A stretch of DNA of 64,000 nt. Source: Natrinema gelatinilyticum. Lineage in GTDB: Archaea > Halobacteriota > Halobacteria > Halobacteriales > Natrialbaceae. Below the pieces are notes generated by a model that was given only the letters and a program-made list of their open reading frames with translations, made no database searches and was not told the origin of the DNA. Below, piece after piece: positions 44,992-54,119 of this stretch. Location: NCBI RefSeq assembly GCF_024266705.1, contig NZ_CP100756.1:310001-374000 (forward strand), given 5' to 3'. A program made the translations under genes and the position numbers. Numbering within the stretch: position 1 is the first letter of the stretch; the number at the start of each line of letters is the position of its first letter.

Positions 44992-46431
44992 ATGTCGGAC
45001 GACGGCGCGGGCAGTATGAGTCTCGGACTGGAGACATTGAAGGGTGTCTCCGGGAAGATGGTACAGGCAGTACTGGGATTTGTCGGGGCAGTCGTCTTCG
45101 CGCGCGTCCTCGGCCCAGCAAATTTCGGCGGATTCTACCTGCTTCTCACCCTCGTTCAGGTGACTGACCGCCCGCTGGCGGGAATTGGCGTCGCGGCCAA
45201 AAAGCGGTTCTCCGAGGCCGACGCGCGGAAGGGTGAAATCCTCGGCAGTCTCCTGCTCGCGAACTTGCTGGCCATCGGCAGCATCACGGTCGGTATCGCG
45301 GTCGCGGGTAACTGGCTTGGGGGATTCACCGGCTTTGACGCCGCAGGACCACTGTTCATGATCCTCTTTACCACGCTAGTGTTCTTCCATCCCTTCCAGC
45401 AGCTCCTGGTAGCTGACGGTTACCTCGGCCTTGAAACGTGGAACGACACTCTCCGGTCGGTGCTGACACTCGGCCTCCAGCTCGGATTCGTCGCAGCGGG
45501 ATTCGGTGCGGCCGGGATGGGATATGGGCTGGCGGCCGCGACCTTGCTCACAGTTCCGGTCATTCACTACTTCCTCCGGGTTCAGCCGGTCGTCCCCTCG
45601 GTAGAGACGCTCGGATCGCTGTGGGAGTACGCCCGATATAGCATTGTCGCCCGATTTATCGGGAAGACGTTCAAACGACTTGATCTCCTCGTTCTGGGGT
45701 GGCTTACGACGACTACTGCAGTCGGCTACTACGAAGCAGCGTTCAAGCTCACCGTTCCGGCTATGTTCGTCTCGTACGTCGCGGGGTCGGGGCTGATGGC
45801 CAAGGTGAGCAACCTCGAAAGCCGTGGCGAGGCGGTCGCGACGGATATCACTAACACCGTCTCGTTCGCTAGCATCCTCGCGGTACCGATGTTCTTCGGC
45901 GCGCTCGCGCTCTCCGAGGGACTCATTGTCACAGCGTTTGGCGCGGAGTACCGACCAGGTGCAATTCTGCTAGTCGGCCTCGCGTTGTATCAGCTCCTCG
46001 CCACCCAGTCGAACCCATACCGACAGGGACTCGACGGACTCGACCTCCCGAAACTCGGGATGATGATCGATCTAACCACACTGGCGCTCAACCTCGTAGT
46101 CGGAGTCGCACTAACGCTTCAATACGGTCCTATTGGCGTCGTCATCGCTACGGTACTTGCCGAGTCTACGCGATACGTCCTCTGTGCGCTCTCGCTGAAC
46201 CGCCGAGTTCCGGAGGTGTCGCTGTTCCCGCGGCTTCTCTTCGAACAGGTATTCGCCGGGGCCGCGATGTTCGCCGTCGTCACGCTCGCACGCATGAACG
46301 TGCAGGTGGACTCGTGGTTCGTACTCGGGTCGCTCGTTGCGGTGGGCGCAGCCACGTATGGGGTCGTCCTCCTCGTACTAAGCGATCAGTTGCGGCTCAC
46401 CCTCAGCTCGGTGCTCTCGGAGGCAATGTGA
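44992..46431 (+). CDS. Polysaccharide flippase (Wzx/MATE-like)
   Basis: A 479-residue integral membrane protein with about 14 hydrophobic segments, of the polysaccharide biosynthesis (RfbX/Wzx) family. It opens SLGLETLKGVSGKMVQAVLG, a typical entry into the first helix, and has RVLGPANFGGFYLLLTLVQ. It likely flips lipid-linked glycan across the membrane so that AglB can use it, as AglR is proposed to do in Haloferax. It is the last intact gene before the transposon-rich zone. Confidence 0.9.
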   Translation: MSDDGAGSMSLGLETLKGVSGKMVQAVLGFVGAVVFARVLGPANFGGFYLLLTLVQVTDRPLAGIGVAAKKRFSEADARKGEILGSLLLANLLAIGSITVGIAVAGNWLGGFTGFDAAGPLFMILFTTLVFFHPFQQLLVADGYLGLETWNDTLRSVLTLGLQLGFVAAGFGAAGMGYGLAAATLLTVPVIHYFLRVQPVVPSVETLGSLWEYARYSIVARFIGKTFKRLDLLVLGWLTTTTAVGYYEAAFKLTVPAMFVSYVAGSGLMAKVSNLESRGEAVATDITNTVSFASILAVPMFFGALALSEGLIVTAFGAEYRPGAILLVGLALYQLLATQSNPYRQGLDGLDLPKLGMMIDLTTLALNLVVGVALTLQYGPIGVVIATVLAESTRYVLCALSLNRRVPEVSLFPRLLFEQVFAGAAMFAVVTLARMNVQVDSWFVLGSLVAVGAATYGVVLLVLSDQLRLTLSSVLSEAM

Positions 46432-46484
46432 CCCTGCAGGTGTCTCGCTGTTCGAATTCCCACGTCTTTTCGAAGGCGGTCTAC

Positions 46485-46532
46485 AGGCGGAGCAGGCCGA
46501 GTGCCTCGGGGCGTGATCCCGAGGTGGTTCAC
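46485..46532 (+). repeat. Orphan IS1341-type right end (TTCAC class)
   Basis: The bases AGGCGGAGCAGGCCGAGTGC plus CTCGGG are followed directly by GCGTGATCCCGAGGTGGTTCAC. They form a hairpin with stem CCTCGGG/CCCGAGG and read as the C-terminus LQAEQAECLGA-stop. The same 5' part is present at 11363. It is the clearest copy of the family. Confidence 0.6.
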
Positions 46533-47370
46533 GAAACACCCAGTGTAACGCGAGCGGTACACGCGATGTGGCGTACGGCATACGAAAACGACAACTCCGG
46601 GCGACTGAACTAATTCTCAAATCCGCCATAAAATGGTCTGAACTGTCGTAGGCTTTCTCGTCTGTGACGCTGGAGTGTTTGATCGTCTAGTCGGTGATGC
46701 TCAGGAAAGGAATGTACCGCAGTGAAATTCTACAGTGTTACAGCAAGAGCGCCTCGGTGCTTGACCCCGAGGGTGAATCGAGTAATAATTACTTTCCGGT
46801 CTATCGTGCTGGATCATACAGGTATCGGGTTACCGACCGTACTTCGTCGCCCCTGTGTACAGGTGCGGAGGAATGTGGCTCTCTCACAAACCACGTCTTC
46901 GGCGTGGTGCGACGGACATCATGGGGCCGTAGTGGAGCGGCCGACCCTCACGGACAAACCCAGTTTTCGGGTGGTACTTCCAGACGACCCACTCGGGAGG
47001 ACCGAGGGGAATTGCCTTCGCTTGCGGCCATCTGGCCCGTTTTTAGCTGTAATTGAGGGCGCTAACCCCACCTTCTGCTCACGGCGACGCCGTTCGCATG
47101 GTCAGCGGGACCGACGGTCCCGCGCTATCTGCAGCGAGCGAAGCGAGCAGGGAGGGGAGACAGCGCCCGCACGTCTTGTTTTCGTGTGAATCGGCACCCT
47201 TATTATCCCTTCGATCGAAGGTGAGAGTAAGATGCTCACCACGCTTCCGGCGGTGTTCAAACGCGACAACAAGCGTGCATCGTCGGTTGTGACCGAGTGT
47301 CGATTCGGTAGGAGTGGGACACTCCGAACCACCTGTAAAGGGAAGTCGCCTGCGGAGTCTGGAACCGTCC
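46533..47370. other. Transposon graveyard between flippase and IS630
   Basis: About 840 bases with only broken frames. A further CCTCGG...CCGAGG hairpin lies at 46752-46772, and GC-rich inverted repeats at 47090-47160 (AGCGGGACCGACGGTCCCGCGCT) resemble the structured right end of a TnpB element. Coding-like stretches near 47240-47340 may be transposase remains. Confidence 0.4.
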
Positions 47371-48547
47371 GCAGAACGCCATAATGATCAAGATAACTTT
47401 TGCAAATATGGACTGAGGAATTGATCGATCCAGGACTTGGCAAATCCGAGTCGATCGGTAAGGGTGTCAAAGAGACGGCGAGCGAGAGTTCGGAACGCGC
47501 TCTCGCTCGCCACCACGATTGGCGAGGCAGTGCGTTTGAGTACTTTCCAGACCTGTTCAATCGGGTTGAGATGCGGTGAGCCGACCGGAAGAAAGACGAG
47601 ATCAATACCGAGTTGATGTGCGCGCTTGCGCGTGTGTTCACAGATGTGAGACGAGAAGTTATCCAAGACGAGCAGAATCCGTGTTCCCGGATTCTGCTCG
47701 CGGACTTGCTCCAATAGCGCACAGATGTTCTCTTTCGATTGATCTTCAGGGAACGTCAGGACACTTTCGCCGTTGAGCGTATAGCATCCGACCGCTGGTT
47801 CGTCAAGTTTCACCAGCGGTCGTTCCAGTGTCGGATCATCAACGTACCACAGTCGATGCGAATTGTCGTATGGTTGTGGATGCGAAGCATCACAAAAACC
47901 GACGACAGTTCCCCCATCCGTGCAAATATCGTCGTCGAGGACCCATCCTTCGTCCTCATCATCAGGACGCTTGTTATGTGCCGTCTCTGTCTCCTCGTCG
48001 AACGCGTCTGCGACGCGTTCTTCGAGGATTTCATCTGCGTTTTGTGGCCGAGAGGGGCGCTTTGGACGTGGTTTAGCGTAGGACAGTCCGAGATTCCGGA
48101 GGAATCGACCGAGATAATCCGGATGGTACTCTACACCAAACTCTTCGTCCAAGAGCTGATGAACTTCCTGTGCTTTCCAGGGTTGCCCCTCCCGGAGAAG
48201 TTCTAAAAGACGCTTTTGTTCCTCGTCACCGAGCTTCGGGGGCCTTCCGCCCCCGAAGTTCGGTGTCAACTGACCAAGTCCGCCATCGTTCCATCGACGC
48301 GCCCAGCGACTTCCAGTCGACGCAGATTTGCCAACGTCGTCGGCTGCTTCCTCGTACGTTGCTCCCTTGTAGAGACGTTTGACAAAGGTGAGTCGCTTGA
48401 TGATCTTTGGATCGTCTGCTTCGTCCAGCAGACGATCCAACTCCTGCTCACTTAGATGACGAACAAGATCGCCTCGCCGGTCTCCTCCCATTACTCGCCC
48501 GTCTCAGTCTATGCCCATAACTTCCGTCACTCATTACGGCGTTCTGC
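47371..48547 (-). mobile_element. IS630-family insertion sequence
   Basis: The element is bounded by imperfect inverted repeats of about 45 bases that start GCAGAACGCC(A/G)TAATGA at 47371 and, inverted, at 48547, and end in ACTGAG. One transposase gene fills it. The flanks show TnpB-type coding debris on both sides, so the element probably jumped into an older IS1341 copy. I could not see a clean TA duplication at the exact edges. Confidence 0.75.
47388..48491 (-). CDS. IS630-family transposase
   Basis: A 367-residue transposase with an N-terminal helix-turn-helix (GATYEEAADDVGKSASTGSR), a second winged-helix part (GRPPKLGDEEQKRLLELL), and the DDE domain with VVGFCDASHPQ, LLVLDNFSSHICEHT and SPHLNPIEQVWKVLK. 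The catalytic aspartates and the glutamate of PIE are present. The length is typical and the frame is intact, so it may be active. Confidence 0.9.
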   Translation of the reverse strand: MGGDRRGDLVRHLSEQELDRLLDEADDPKIIKRLTFVKRLYKGATYEEAADDVGKSASTGSRWARRWNDGGLGQLTPNFGGGRPPKLGDEEQKRLLELLREGQPWKAQEVHQLLDEEFGVEYHPDYLGRFLRNLGLSYAKPRPKRPSRPQNADEILEERVADAFDEETETAHNKRPDDEDEGWVLDDDICTDGGTVVGFCDASHPQPYDNSHRLWYVDDPTLERPLVKLDEPAVGCYTLNGESVLTFPEDQSKENICALLEQVREQNPGTRILLVLDNFSSHICEHTRKRAHQLGIDLVFLPVGSPHLNPIEQVWKVLKRTASPIVVASESAFRTLARRLFDTLTDRLGFAKSWIDQFLSPYLQKLS

Positions 48548-48548
48548 C

Positions 48549-48684
48549 GGGCCGCACGAGACGCTCCGCGTCTTGTGGACGCTGTGGGATCTGTTCCTGC
48601 ACGTTCCGACACAGAAACAGGAAGCTCCGTCCGCACCAAGCGAGGGCCGGGGAGGCCCGAGCGCGGGAGGGCGGAGTAGTTCAC
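48549..48684 (+). repeat. TnpB C-terminal remnant with right end (TTCAC class)
   Basis: In one frame the segment reads AVGSVPARSDTETGSSVRTK and then RGPGRPERGRAE before TAG 48677-48679, followed at once by GTAGTTCAC at 48676-48684, the same kind of terminus as in the other right ends. The IS630 element borders it on the left. It is the 3' end of a TnpB-type gene cut by IS630. Confidence 0.5.
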
Positions 48685-48730
48685 GCCTGCCGCCAACACA
48701 GCGAAGCAATGGGAGAATCCCCGTGGTACT

Positions 48731-50272
48731 TTACGGGTTATTGATATCGGTGACTTTCACCGCTTCAATACTGAAACCGTACGTTTCGTCGTTGGCAGAA
48801 GCAGAGTATTGCCATCCCGTGAGCGTAAAGTCTGCCGTTTCCCCCGGTTCGAGATCAACCGTTTTCTTGTGATATTCACCATCCGGTCCTTTAACAGAGA
48901 GACGATACTTCTCAGTGATGTTTTTCACTGTTGCAGACTTGCGGCTGAACTCAACATCGTAGACCGGAGCGTACTCGTTTGACTCTTCAAAGCTGATCGA
49001 GTGATCCGTGATCTCGAGTTTTCCTTCGAGTTCGGGGTCTAGGTCGAAGTCGGGTTGCAGTTCATCGACGTGCACGAATGCGTCAAAACGCCTAAGCTCG
49101 GCCCCATATTTCGGTGCTCCCTCATAGCCATCGAAACTAGTTGAGTACACTCGGCTCTCATTTTCCTCGAGCTGGGTGTACTGTTCACGAAAACCGAGTC
49201 TTCCCGTAATGTATTCACCGGTGTCAGAATAGAGCTCCACCTCGCTATCAAAGGAGAGAAGGTACTTATCAACACTCGTTTTCTTGAGTTCTACGCGAAC
49301 TTCACATTCGTCTTGGTCCGAATTACGTCGGACAAGCGCATGATCTCGAACCACTAAGTGCTCTTTCGCTTCCTCGGGGAGAACCACTTCTCCCACTGCC
49401 TCGATCTCCTCGTGGTAATCGTTAATCAGGTTGTTTTCTTCGATCTCGTGGTCCGACGTCCCGATCCGAACCAGATAACGCTCAACATCCTTGGTACAGG
49501 ATCCCTCGATCTTCTTGCTATCGACTTCACCTGGCTCGAGGGTAGTGAACCCGAGATCGAGATCATCATTATTCACGGTGGCACTGATGACGTAATCCTG
49601 AGTGACGTTTCTGGCACGGATAGTGATCCGACATTGGCCACTCCCAGGTTCGCCCACCCAACTGAACTCGTGACTGACGTCGAGCTTATCCTCGAGATTG
49701 GGATGGATTTTGACGTCCGCCTCCACCGCGTCGGCTGAGAGGACGACGCTAAAATTCACAATCTCGAACGTATACTGATCAGCTCCTTCGCAGGCGTCGA
49801 AACTAATCGAGTAGATTCGGCTCTCCCCCTGTTCGAGATTATCCCTACCTACACTCGGGCCAGAGCGCTCTCCGATCGTCTCACCGTCGTCGGAATAGAG
49901 CGTCACCTCGGTATCAAATGAGACGTGGTACTTGTCGTCGCTGCTCACTCGCTCGAGTTCTACGTAAAACTCACACCCAGTTCTGTTCGAGTCGAGTTCG
50001 TGGTTGAGAACGTCTAGATGCTCTTTAGCTTCCTCGGGAAGGATTACGTCGGGTCGTTCTTTCAGCTTATTGTCCTCATCGTCTTCGGCATCCGCTTGCT
50101 CTTCTTCCTGGGTGTCATGCGCTTTTCTCTCATCATCCTGGTCGGTATCGTTCCCCCGATTATGGAGATTGTCGTCATTCTCGTTTTCGGCGGCCGTCTT
50201 GCGTTCGGAACAGCCAGCGAACGCAGCAGAGAATGCGAGTCCCGACCCCGCTAATACCGTTCGTCTATCCAT
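48731..50272 (-). CDS. Tat-type lipoprotein with internal duplication
   Basis: A 513-residue secreted protein. The start MDRRTVLAGSGLAFSAAFAG followed by C21 is a Tat-like signal with a lipobox (AFAGC), so the protein should be lipid-anchored outside the membrane. An acidic Asn/Asp/Glu linker (about 22-75) follows. The rest consists of two similar halves, each opening with a LPEEAKEHLxVxxHxL motif (about 78 and 300) and containing SFDxEVxLYSDxGE, ESRIYSxSFDxxEGA and a strand-rich segment. It is probably two beta-sandwich domains from internal duplication. No catalytic motif is seen; a cell-surface role is likely. Confidence 0.75.
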   Translation of the reverse strand: MDRRTVLAGSGLAFSAAFAGCSERKTAAENENDDNLHNRGNDTDQDDERKAHDTQEEEQADAEDDEDNKLKERPDVILPEEAKEHLDVLNHELDSNRTGCEFYVELERVSSDDKYHVSFDTEVTLYSDDGETIGERSGPSVGRDNLEQGESRIYSISFDACEGADQYTFEIVNFSVVLSADAVEADVKIHPNLEDKLDVSHEFSWVGEPGSGQCRITIRARNVTQDYVISATVNNDDLDLGFTTLEPGEVDSKKIEGSCTKDVERYLVRIGTSDHEIEENNLINDYHEEIEAVGEVVLPEEAKEHLVVRDHALVRRNSDQDECEVRVELKKTSVDKYLLSFDSEVELYSDTGEYITGRLGFREQYTQLEENESRVYSTSFDGYEGAPKYGAELRRFDAFVHVDELQPDFDLDPELEGKLEITDHSISFEESNEYAPVYDVEFSRKSATVKNITEKYRLSVKGPDGEYHKKTVDLEPGETADFTLTGWQYSASANDETYGFSIEAVKVTDINNP

Positions 50273-50339
50273 ACCAGAAATACACATCACGAGAATTGAT
50301 AATTATATCGGGATAACTGGTCTCACCGCAACGTCGTCT

Positions 50340-50910
50340 CGTGTTCGCCTCTGATTTCCTCAACTGACACTTCCATCGTGATGGCTGTTTTGGCTAATCG
50401 CTCGAGCGGTTCGTCGGCGAACGCCGCGAACTACTCAGGATCGACATACTGCACCAGATTCGCCCAGAGAAGCGACTTTACCATAGCTTCTGACCATCGC
50501 ATCGACTGATTCATACACCGCTTCGAAACGTCACCCACGGCTCGTTCGACCACATTGGACGTCCATAGAGCCCGGTGTTGGTCAAGCGCAACTTTCGCGA
50601 ACATCACGGGTGCTTCTACCAAGTCGTGGAGATACACTGCAGCTTTCGGGGACTCTTGATGTTCTCACCTCCAGAACTCCATCCGCAGATTCTCGAGTGA
50701 TTGGTCGATCCGCTCACGGATCGCAAAACGCTCATTCTTCGGGCAATAGAGTGCGACCAAGTACCGAGGTCTGACTTGGGTAGCGTGCAGTGGCTCGAGG
50801 TCGGCATAGTGCGCTGATCTATCGATATGCCGGACAACTCTTCGAAGAATCGTTACTCCCCGTTTTCGTGGAGTCCCCTTCCGAGCGACCGCTGCGAGGC
50901 GGCCCATCAC
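50340..50910 (-). pseudogene. ISH6-type transposase remnant
   Basis: Fragments in different frames carry WTSNVVERAVGDVSKRCMNQ and SMRWSEAMVKSLLWANLVQY (50431-50637), with an upstream part (about 50665-50850) reading RPRYLVALYCPKNERFAIRE. The combination resembles the C-terminal part of ISH6-family transposases. Stops and frameshifts break it, so it is dead. The end runs to about 50340. Confidence 0.55.
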
Positions 50911-50918
50911 TTACCTGA

Positions 50919-52169
50919 TCAACCTCTCCGAACGAGCGCCAGCCCGATCATGGCCGTCGGAATCGCTGCTGCGATTACAGCGAGGTGCCACGGGAGAAGC
51001 CAGTAGGGAACGCGAACGACGTGAGTCAGCGACTCGTGGACCGTATCGAACAGCGGGAGACCGCCGTCGAACGGCGAGAAGTCGTCTCGGCCGCCATTCG
51101 ACGGCCCACCGTCGAGCACGACGGCGTCATCGTACTTCTGCGCGCCAACTCGCTCGCCCTCCGGGATACGGTCGGCCTCGTAGACGAGGTGAGGACCGCG
51201 GACGCTCCAGGCGGTCGAGCCGTCAGGCGTGACCTCGACGACGCGGTGGTGTCGGGAGTCGGCGATCAGTGTGTTGCCGTTCTCCAGGCGGTCCGCGTCG
51301 CGCGGCCAGTCGAACGCGAGCCCGTTGGCCGACGTGATGCTCCAGGCGATGGTCCACTCGTCGTCCTCGCGATGGATTTCGACGATCCGGTCGTTCTCGC
51401 TGTCGGCCACGAGCAGGGCGTCGTCACCGAGGTACTGGGGGTTGTGCTGGGCCTCGAACAGCACCCTGTCGGCTCGCCCGTCGGCGACGCCTTCGATCAC
51501 CTCGACGACGCCCTCGCCACGCTCGACGATCAGGAGTTCGTCGGCGTTCCTGACCGAAACGAGGTATCGGCCGTCGCCGAGCGTATCGACGTCGTTTACG
51601 TGGAGCCAGTCGGTCGCGGTGGTGTCCGCTGGCTCGTCGTACCGTTCGCTGGCGTTCCAACGCCAGGTGACCGCCCCGTCTTCGGCCACGGTGAACAGGC
51701 TCTCGTACTCCATGTCCGCGACGAGGATCTCACCGGAGGGGAGCCGTTCGACGTCGTGGACCTCGCTGTTGTGGGCAGTCCCTACGGGATACGTCCACTC
51801 GCGGACTACCCGCGGTTCCGGCTTCGGGTCGATGATCTGGAACCCGGTCCGGCCACAGGGCGGATCGAACCGGCCGCAGTCCTCAACGTCTTCGTACGTC
51901 GCCGCGACGAGGACGGTGCCGTCGTCGAGACGCGTCGCGTCGAACGCCTTGTCGCCGACGTCGAGGCTCCAGACGACATCGCCGGTCCCGTCGAACGCCG
52001 TCACGACGCCGTCGCTCTGCCCGGTGGTGAGCGTAACCCTGTCACGAGAATTGTCGGTCTTCTCGATGGCCGGTGCCACCAGGGCGGTGCCGCCGAGTGA
52101 GAGCGCAACCGCAGCGACGGCCACGGCAACCAGAGCCCAGCCGACTCGGCGACGGGAGAGCGATCGCAT
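50919..52169 (-). CDS. Arylsulfotransferase-like membrane-anchored beta-propeller protein
   Basis: A 416-residue protein starting at ATG 52169 (MRSLSRRRVGWALVAVAVAA). It has a membrane segment near each end (about 8-30 and 385-410) and between them a repeat-rich beta-propeller with VVWSLDVGD, HNSEVHDVERLPSGEILVAD, DWLHVNDVDTLGDGRYLVSV and HNPQYLGDDALLVADSENDR. The spacing and the HNxEVHDV/NPQYLG motifs resemble haloarchaeal arylsulfotransferase (ASST)-family proteins. In a glycosylation island it may sulfate glycans or act in sulfate transfer outside the cell. The catalytic histidine is not identified with certainty. Confidence 0.7.
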   Translation of the reverse strand: MRSLSRRRVGWALVAVAVAAVALSLGGTALVAPAIEKTDNSRDRVTLTTGQSDGVVTAFDGTGDVVWSLDVGDKAFDATRLDDGTVLVAATYEDVEDCGRFDPPCGRTGFQIIDPKPEPRVVREWTYPVGTAHNSEVHDVERLPSGEILVADMEYESLFTVAEDGAVTWRWNASERYDEPADTTATDWLHVNDVDTLGDGRYLVSVRNADELLIVERGEGVVEVIEGVADGRADRVLFEAQHNPQYLGDDALLVADSENDRIVEIHREDDEWTIAWSITSANGLAFDWPRDADRLENGNTLIADSRHHRVVEVTPDGSTAWSVRGPHLVYEADRIPEGERVGAQKYDDAVVLDGGPSNGGRDDFSPFDGGLPLFDTVHESLTHVVRVPYWLLPWHLAVIAAAIPTAMIGLALVRRG

Positions 52170-52239
52170 GGTATGTGTAGTGCCCCCGGCCCTCAAGTAA
52201 TAATCTTTTGCAGGTATATTTCCGACTACGGTTTGTATT

Positions 52240-52275
52240 GACATCCTCCTCCGCGTTCACGCGGAGGAATCCTGA
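52240..52275 (-). repeat. Orphan IS1341-type right end (GATGTCA class)
   Basis: On the minus strand an 8-bp perfect stem with a four-base loop (52248-52267) is followed by GGAGGATGTCAA, matching the layout at 14878-14916. The stem bases differ in a compensated way, which supports a structured RNA or DNA end. Confidence 0.5.
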
Positions 52276-52765
52276 GCGGTGGAGATTTCAGGTGTGCAGT
52301 TCCACCGACCCCCGACACGGTGCGAATCCGTGCGGGGTTCATGGACTGTGGCGAGTGGGACTGCTGGGAGTGCCAAACTCCTGGTACTCCTATCCTCGAC
52401 CGTGTTCGACCCTCGTGGTTGTTTGTGCCCGGCGAGGGTCGAGTGGGCTTCGACAGACTCGGAGTTACGTTCTGTGGTGCTTCCAGCAGTCGACTCCGCG
52501 TCACCCCTGTGAGGGGTGGGCGGTCATCGACTGGTTCCGATTAGTGTCTGATTGCTTGGGGCGGCCAGGCCGCCATCGTCGGACTGGCGGGAATCACTCT
52601 ATTCCCTGCCTGACTCCTCCGCTCTCAGAGGATTACCTGCCACTTCAACGTATGGGAAAGAAATCTCGGACTGGTCATCGAAGCGTGGATTCCGTCCGAG
52701 TTGTCGGATTCATCCCGCGCCGAAACGCGCAGGTATTCTCCTCGCATCTCTATAACCAGATCTAA
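52276..52765 (-). other. Decayed sequence upstream of the GATGTCA-class right end
   Basis: About 490 bases with broken frames on the minus strand (for example EAPQNVTPSLSKPTRPSPGT, then GTNNHEGRTRS). It is probably the remains of the TnpB-type element whose right end is at 52240. Nothing intact is visible. Confidence 0.35.
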
Positions 52766-52818
52766 GTGAACTACCCCGCCCTACTCGCTCCCTTCGGTCG
52801 CTCGTTGAAGACGGGGGC
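52766..52818 (-). repeat. Second TTCAC-class right end, downstream of intact tnpB
   Basis: The minus strand reads a GC hairpin (GCCCCCGTC...GGGCGGGG) ending GTAGTTCAC at 52766. About 40 bases upstream of it on the minus strand is the very similar right end of the intact tnpB element (ending GTAGTTGAC at 52852). Two elements therefore lie end to end. Confidence 0.5.
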
Positions 52819-52851
52819 TTAGCACCCTCTCTTTCAGCTAATTGGCTTTGG

Positions 52852-52895
52852 TCAACTACCCCACCCTAAGCACCTTCGGTGCTTTGAGGGTGGGG
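52852..52895 (-). ncRNA. Candidate omega-RNA 3' hairpin of the tnpB element
   Basis: A strong hairpin (arms CCCCACCC-AAGCACC and GGTGCTT-GAGGGTGGGG, 52859-52895) overlaps the last codons and stop of tnpB and is followed by GTAGTTGAC. TnpB guide RNAs are made from exactly this position, with the guide read from the sequence just beyond the element end. Here the candidate guide would be the roughly 20 bases from 52851 downwards on the minus strand. Expression is not shown by sequence. Confidence 0.5.
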
Positions 52896-54119
52896 CTTGT
52901 CCGTGAACTCGGCCTCGAACCCGTCAGGGTAGGCGGTGAATCCGCTCTTCGGCGTCACCGTTCCAGACTTGAGGGCGAGCTGACTGTCGCCCGTCCGCCG
53001 AGACGACTGTTGGCCTCGACGGACGTACCGCATACCGATGTTCTTCGCCGCGTTGTAATCCGCGTTCGCTCCTGACCCACACTTCACGCACTGGAAATCG
53101 GTGCGCGACGGGCGATTCTCGTCTGCCGTGAATCCACACTCGGAACACCGCTTTGACGTGTACGCCGACCCCACTTGCTTCACCGATATTCCGACCGATT
53201 CGGCTTTGTACTCTACGTATTCGTAAAGTGTTCGGAACGCCCACTTGTGCCCCCATGACGCACCCGTTCGGTCGCGGATGTGGGTTAGGTTCTCGAACGC
53301 GATTACGTCGCAGTCGTAGCGGAGTGCTTCGTCTATCAGCGAGTTCGACGCTCGGTGTAGTACGTCGCGGACGTAACGGAGTTCCCGACCACTCGACTGT
53401 ACGAGAGTCCGGTGGGCGCTTCGCGTCCCGGTCTGTTGCAACCCGGCGCGTACCTTCTCGAACTTGCGGAGGTTGTGGGTGAGCTCCCGTCCGCTGAAGA
53501 AGTAGGCGGTACTGGTAACGGCGAGGTTTTCGATACCGAGGTCAACCCCGAGAACCGTTCCGTCCTCGGCGGTGTTCCGTTCGGTATCGTTCTTGTACCG
53601 GCGGAAGCCGATATGCAGGAAGAACTCGCCATCTCGGGCGGTGAGCGTACTTTCCGTAACACTCCATTCGTCCGAGTCGAGATACTGACACTGGTAGCCA
53701 TCGTCAGCGTCGGGAAGGTCAAGCGGACACCGGACCCGGCTCTCCGTCGTGGAGAGGGAGACGGTATCGTCATCGAACACCGTCATCGTCCGCGTATCGT
53801 ACTTCATGGTCGGCGCGGTGAACGACGGCTTGCTGACCTTCTTGCCCTTCGACCGGCGATCGATGCAACTGGTGATGGCTTGTGAGGCTTGGTGGGTGGC
53901 GAGAATCGCGTGCTGACTCCCGAGGTCGGTCTGGTCGCGCACAGAATCGTAGGCGAGGGGTTGCACGTCACTCTTGGTGTTGCACCGTCCCCATGCGAGG
54001 TCTGTGGCGATTTGGCACCCCCGCTTCCACTCGGAGATGGTATCTTCGAGCAAGTCGCGTTGCTCACCATTTACCGAGAGGCGGGTAATTGCCGTCCGAC
54101 GCACGTAGTCGTCTGCCAC
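52866..54119 (-). CDS. tnpB: IS1341-type TnpB RNA-guided endonuclease
   Basis: A 417-residue TnpB. It has the RuvC-like catalytic residues D193 (LGVDLGIENL), E276 (IAFENLTHI) and D354 (NADYNAAKNIG), and a zinc finger CSECGF...CVKCGS just before the last aspartate. TnpB uses a guide RNA from the element's right end to cut DNA and so preserves the transposon. No tnpA is nearby, so the element is of the non-autonomous IS1341 type. The apparent start is GTG 54119. All catalytic residues are intact, so nuclease activity is likely. Confidence 0.92.
   Translation of the reverse strand: MADDYVRRTAITRLSVNGEQRDLLEDTISEWKRGCQIATDLAWGRCNTKSDVQPLAYDSVRDQTDLGSQHAILATHQASQAITSCIDRRSKGKKVSKPSFTAPTMKYDTRTMTVFDDDTVSLSTTESRVRCPLDLPDADDGYQCQYLDSDEWSVTESTLTARDGEFFLHIGFRRYKNDTERNTAEDGTVLGVDLGIENLAVTSTAYFFSGRELTHNLRKFEKVRAGLQQTGTRSAHRTLVQSSGRELRYVRDVLHRASNSLIDEALRYDCDVIAFENLTHIRDRTGASWGHKWAFRTLYEYVEYKAESVGISVKQVGSAYTSKRCSECGFTADENRPSRTDFQCVKCGSGANADYNAAKNIGMRYVRRGQQSSRRTGDSQLALKSGTVTPKSGFTAYPDGFEAEFTDKPHPQSTEGA

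Noticed and set aside
46440..46470. A tRNA-like GTTCGAATTCC motif
   Set aside because: No acceptor or anticodon stem can be formed around it.
46722..47189. A 155-residue plus-strand frame after the flippase
   Set aside because: Basic, cysteine-rich, unlike haloarchaeal proteins, and inside a zone of element debris with hairpins.
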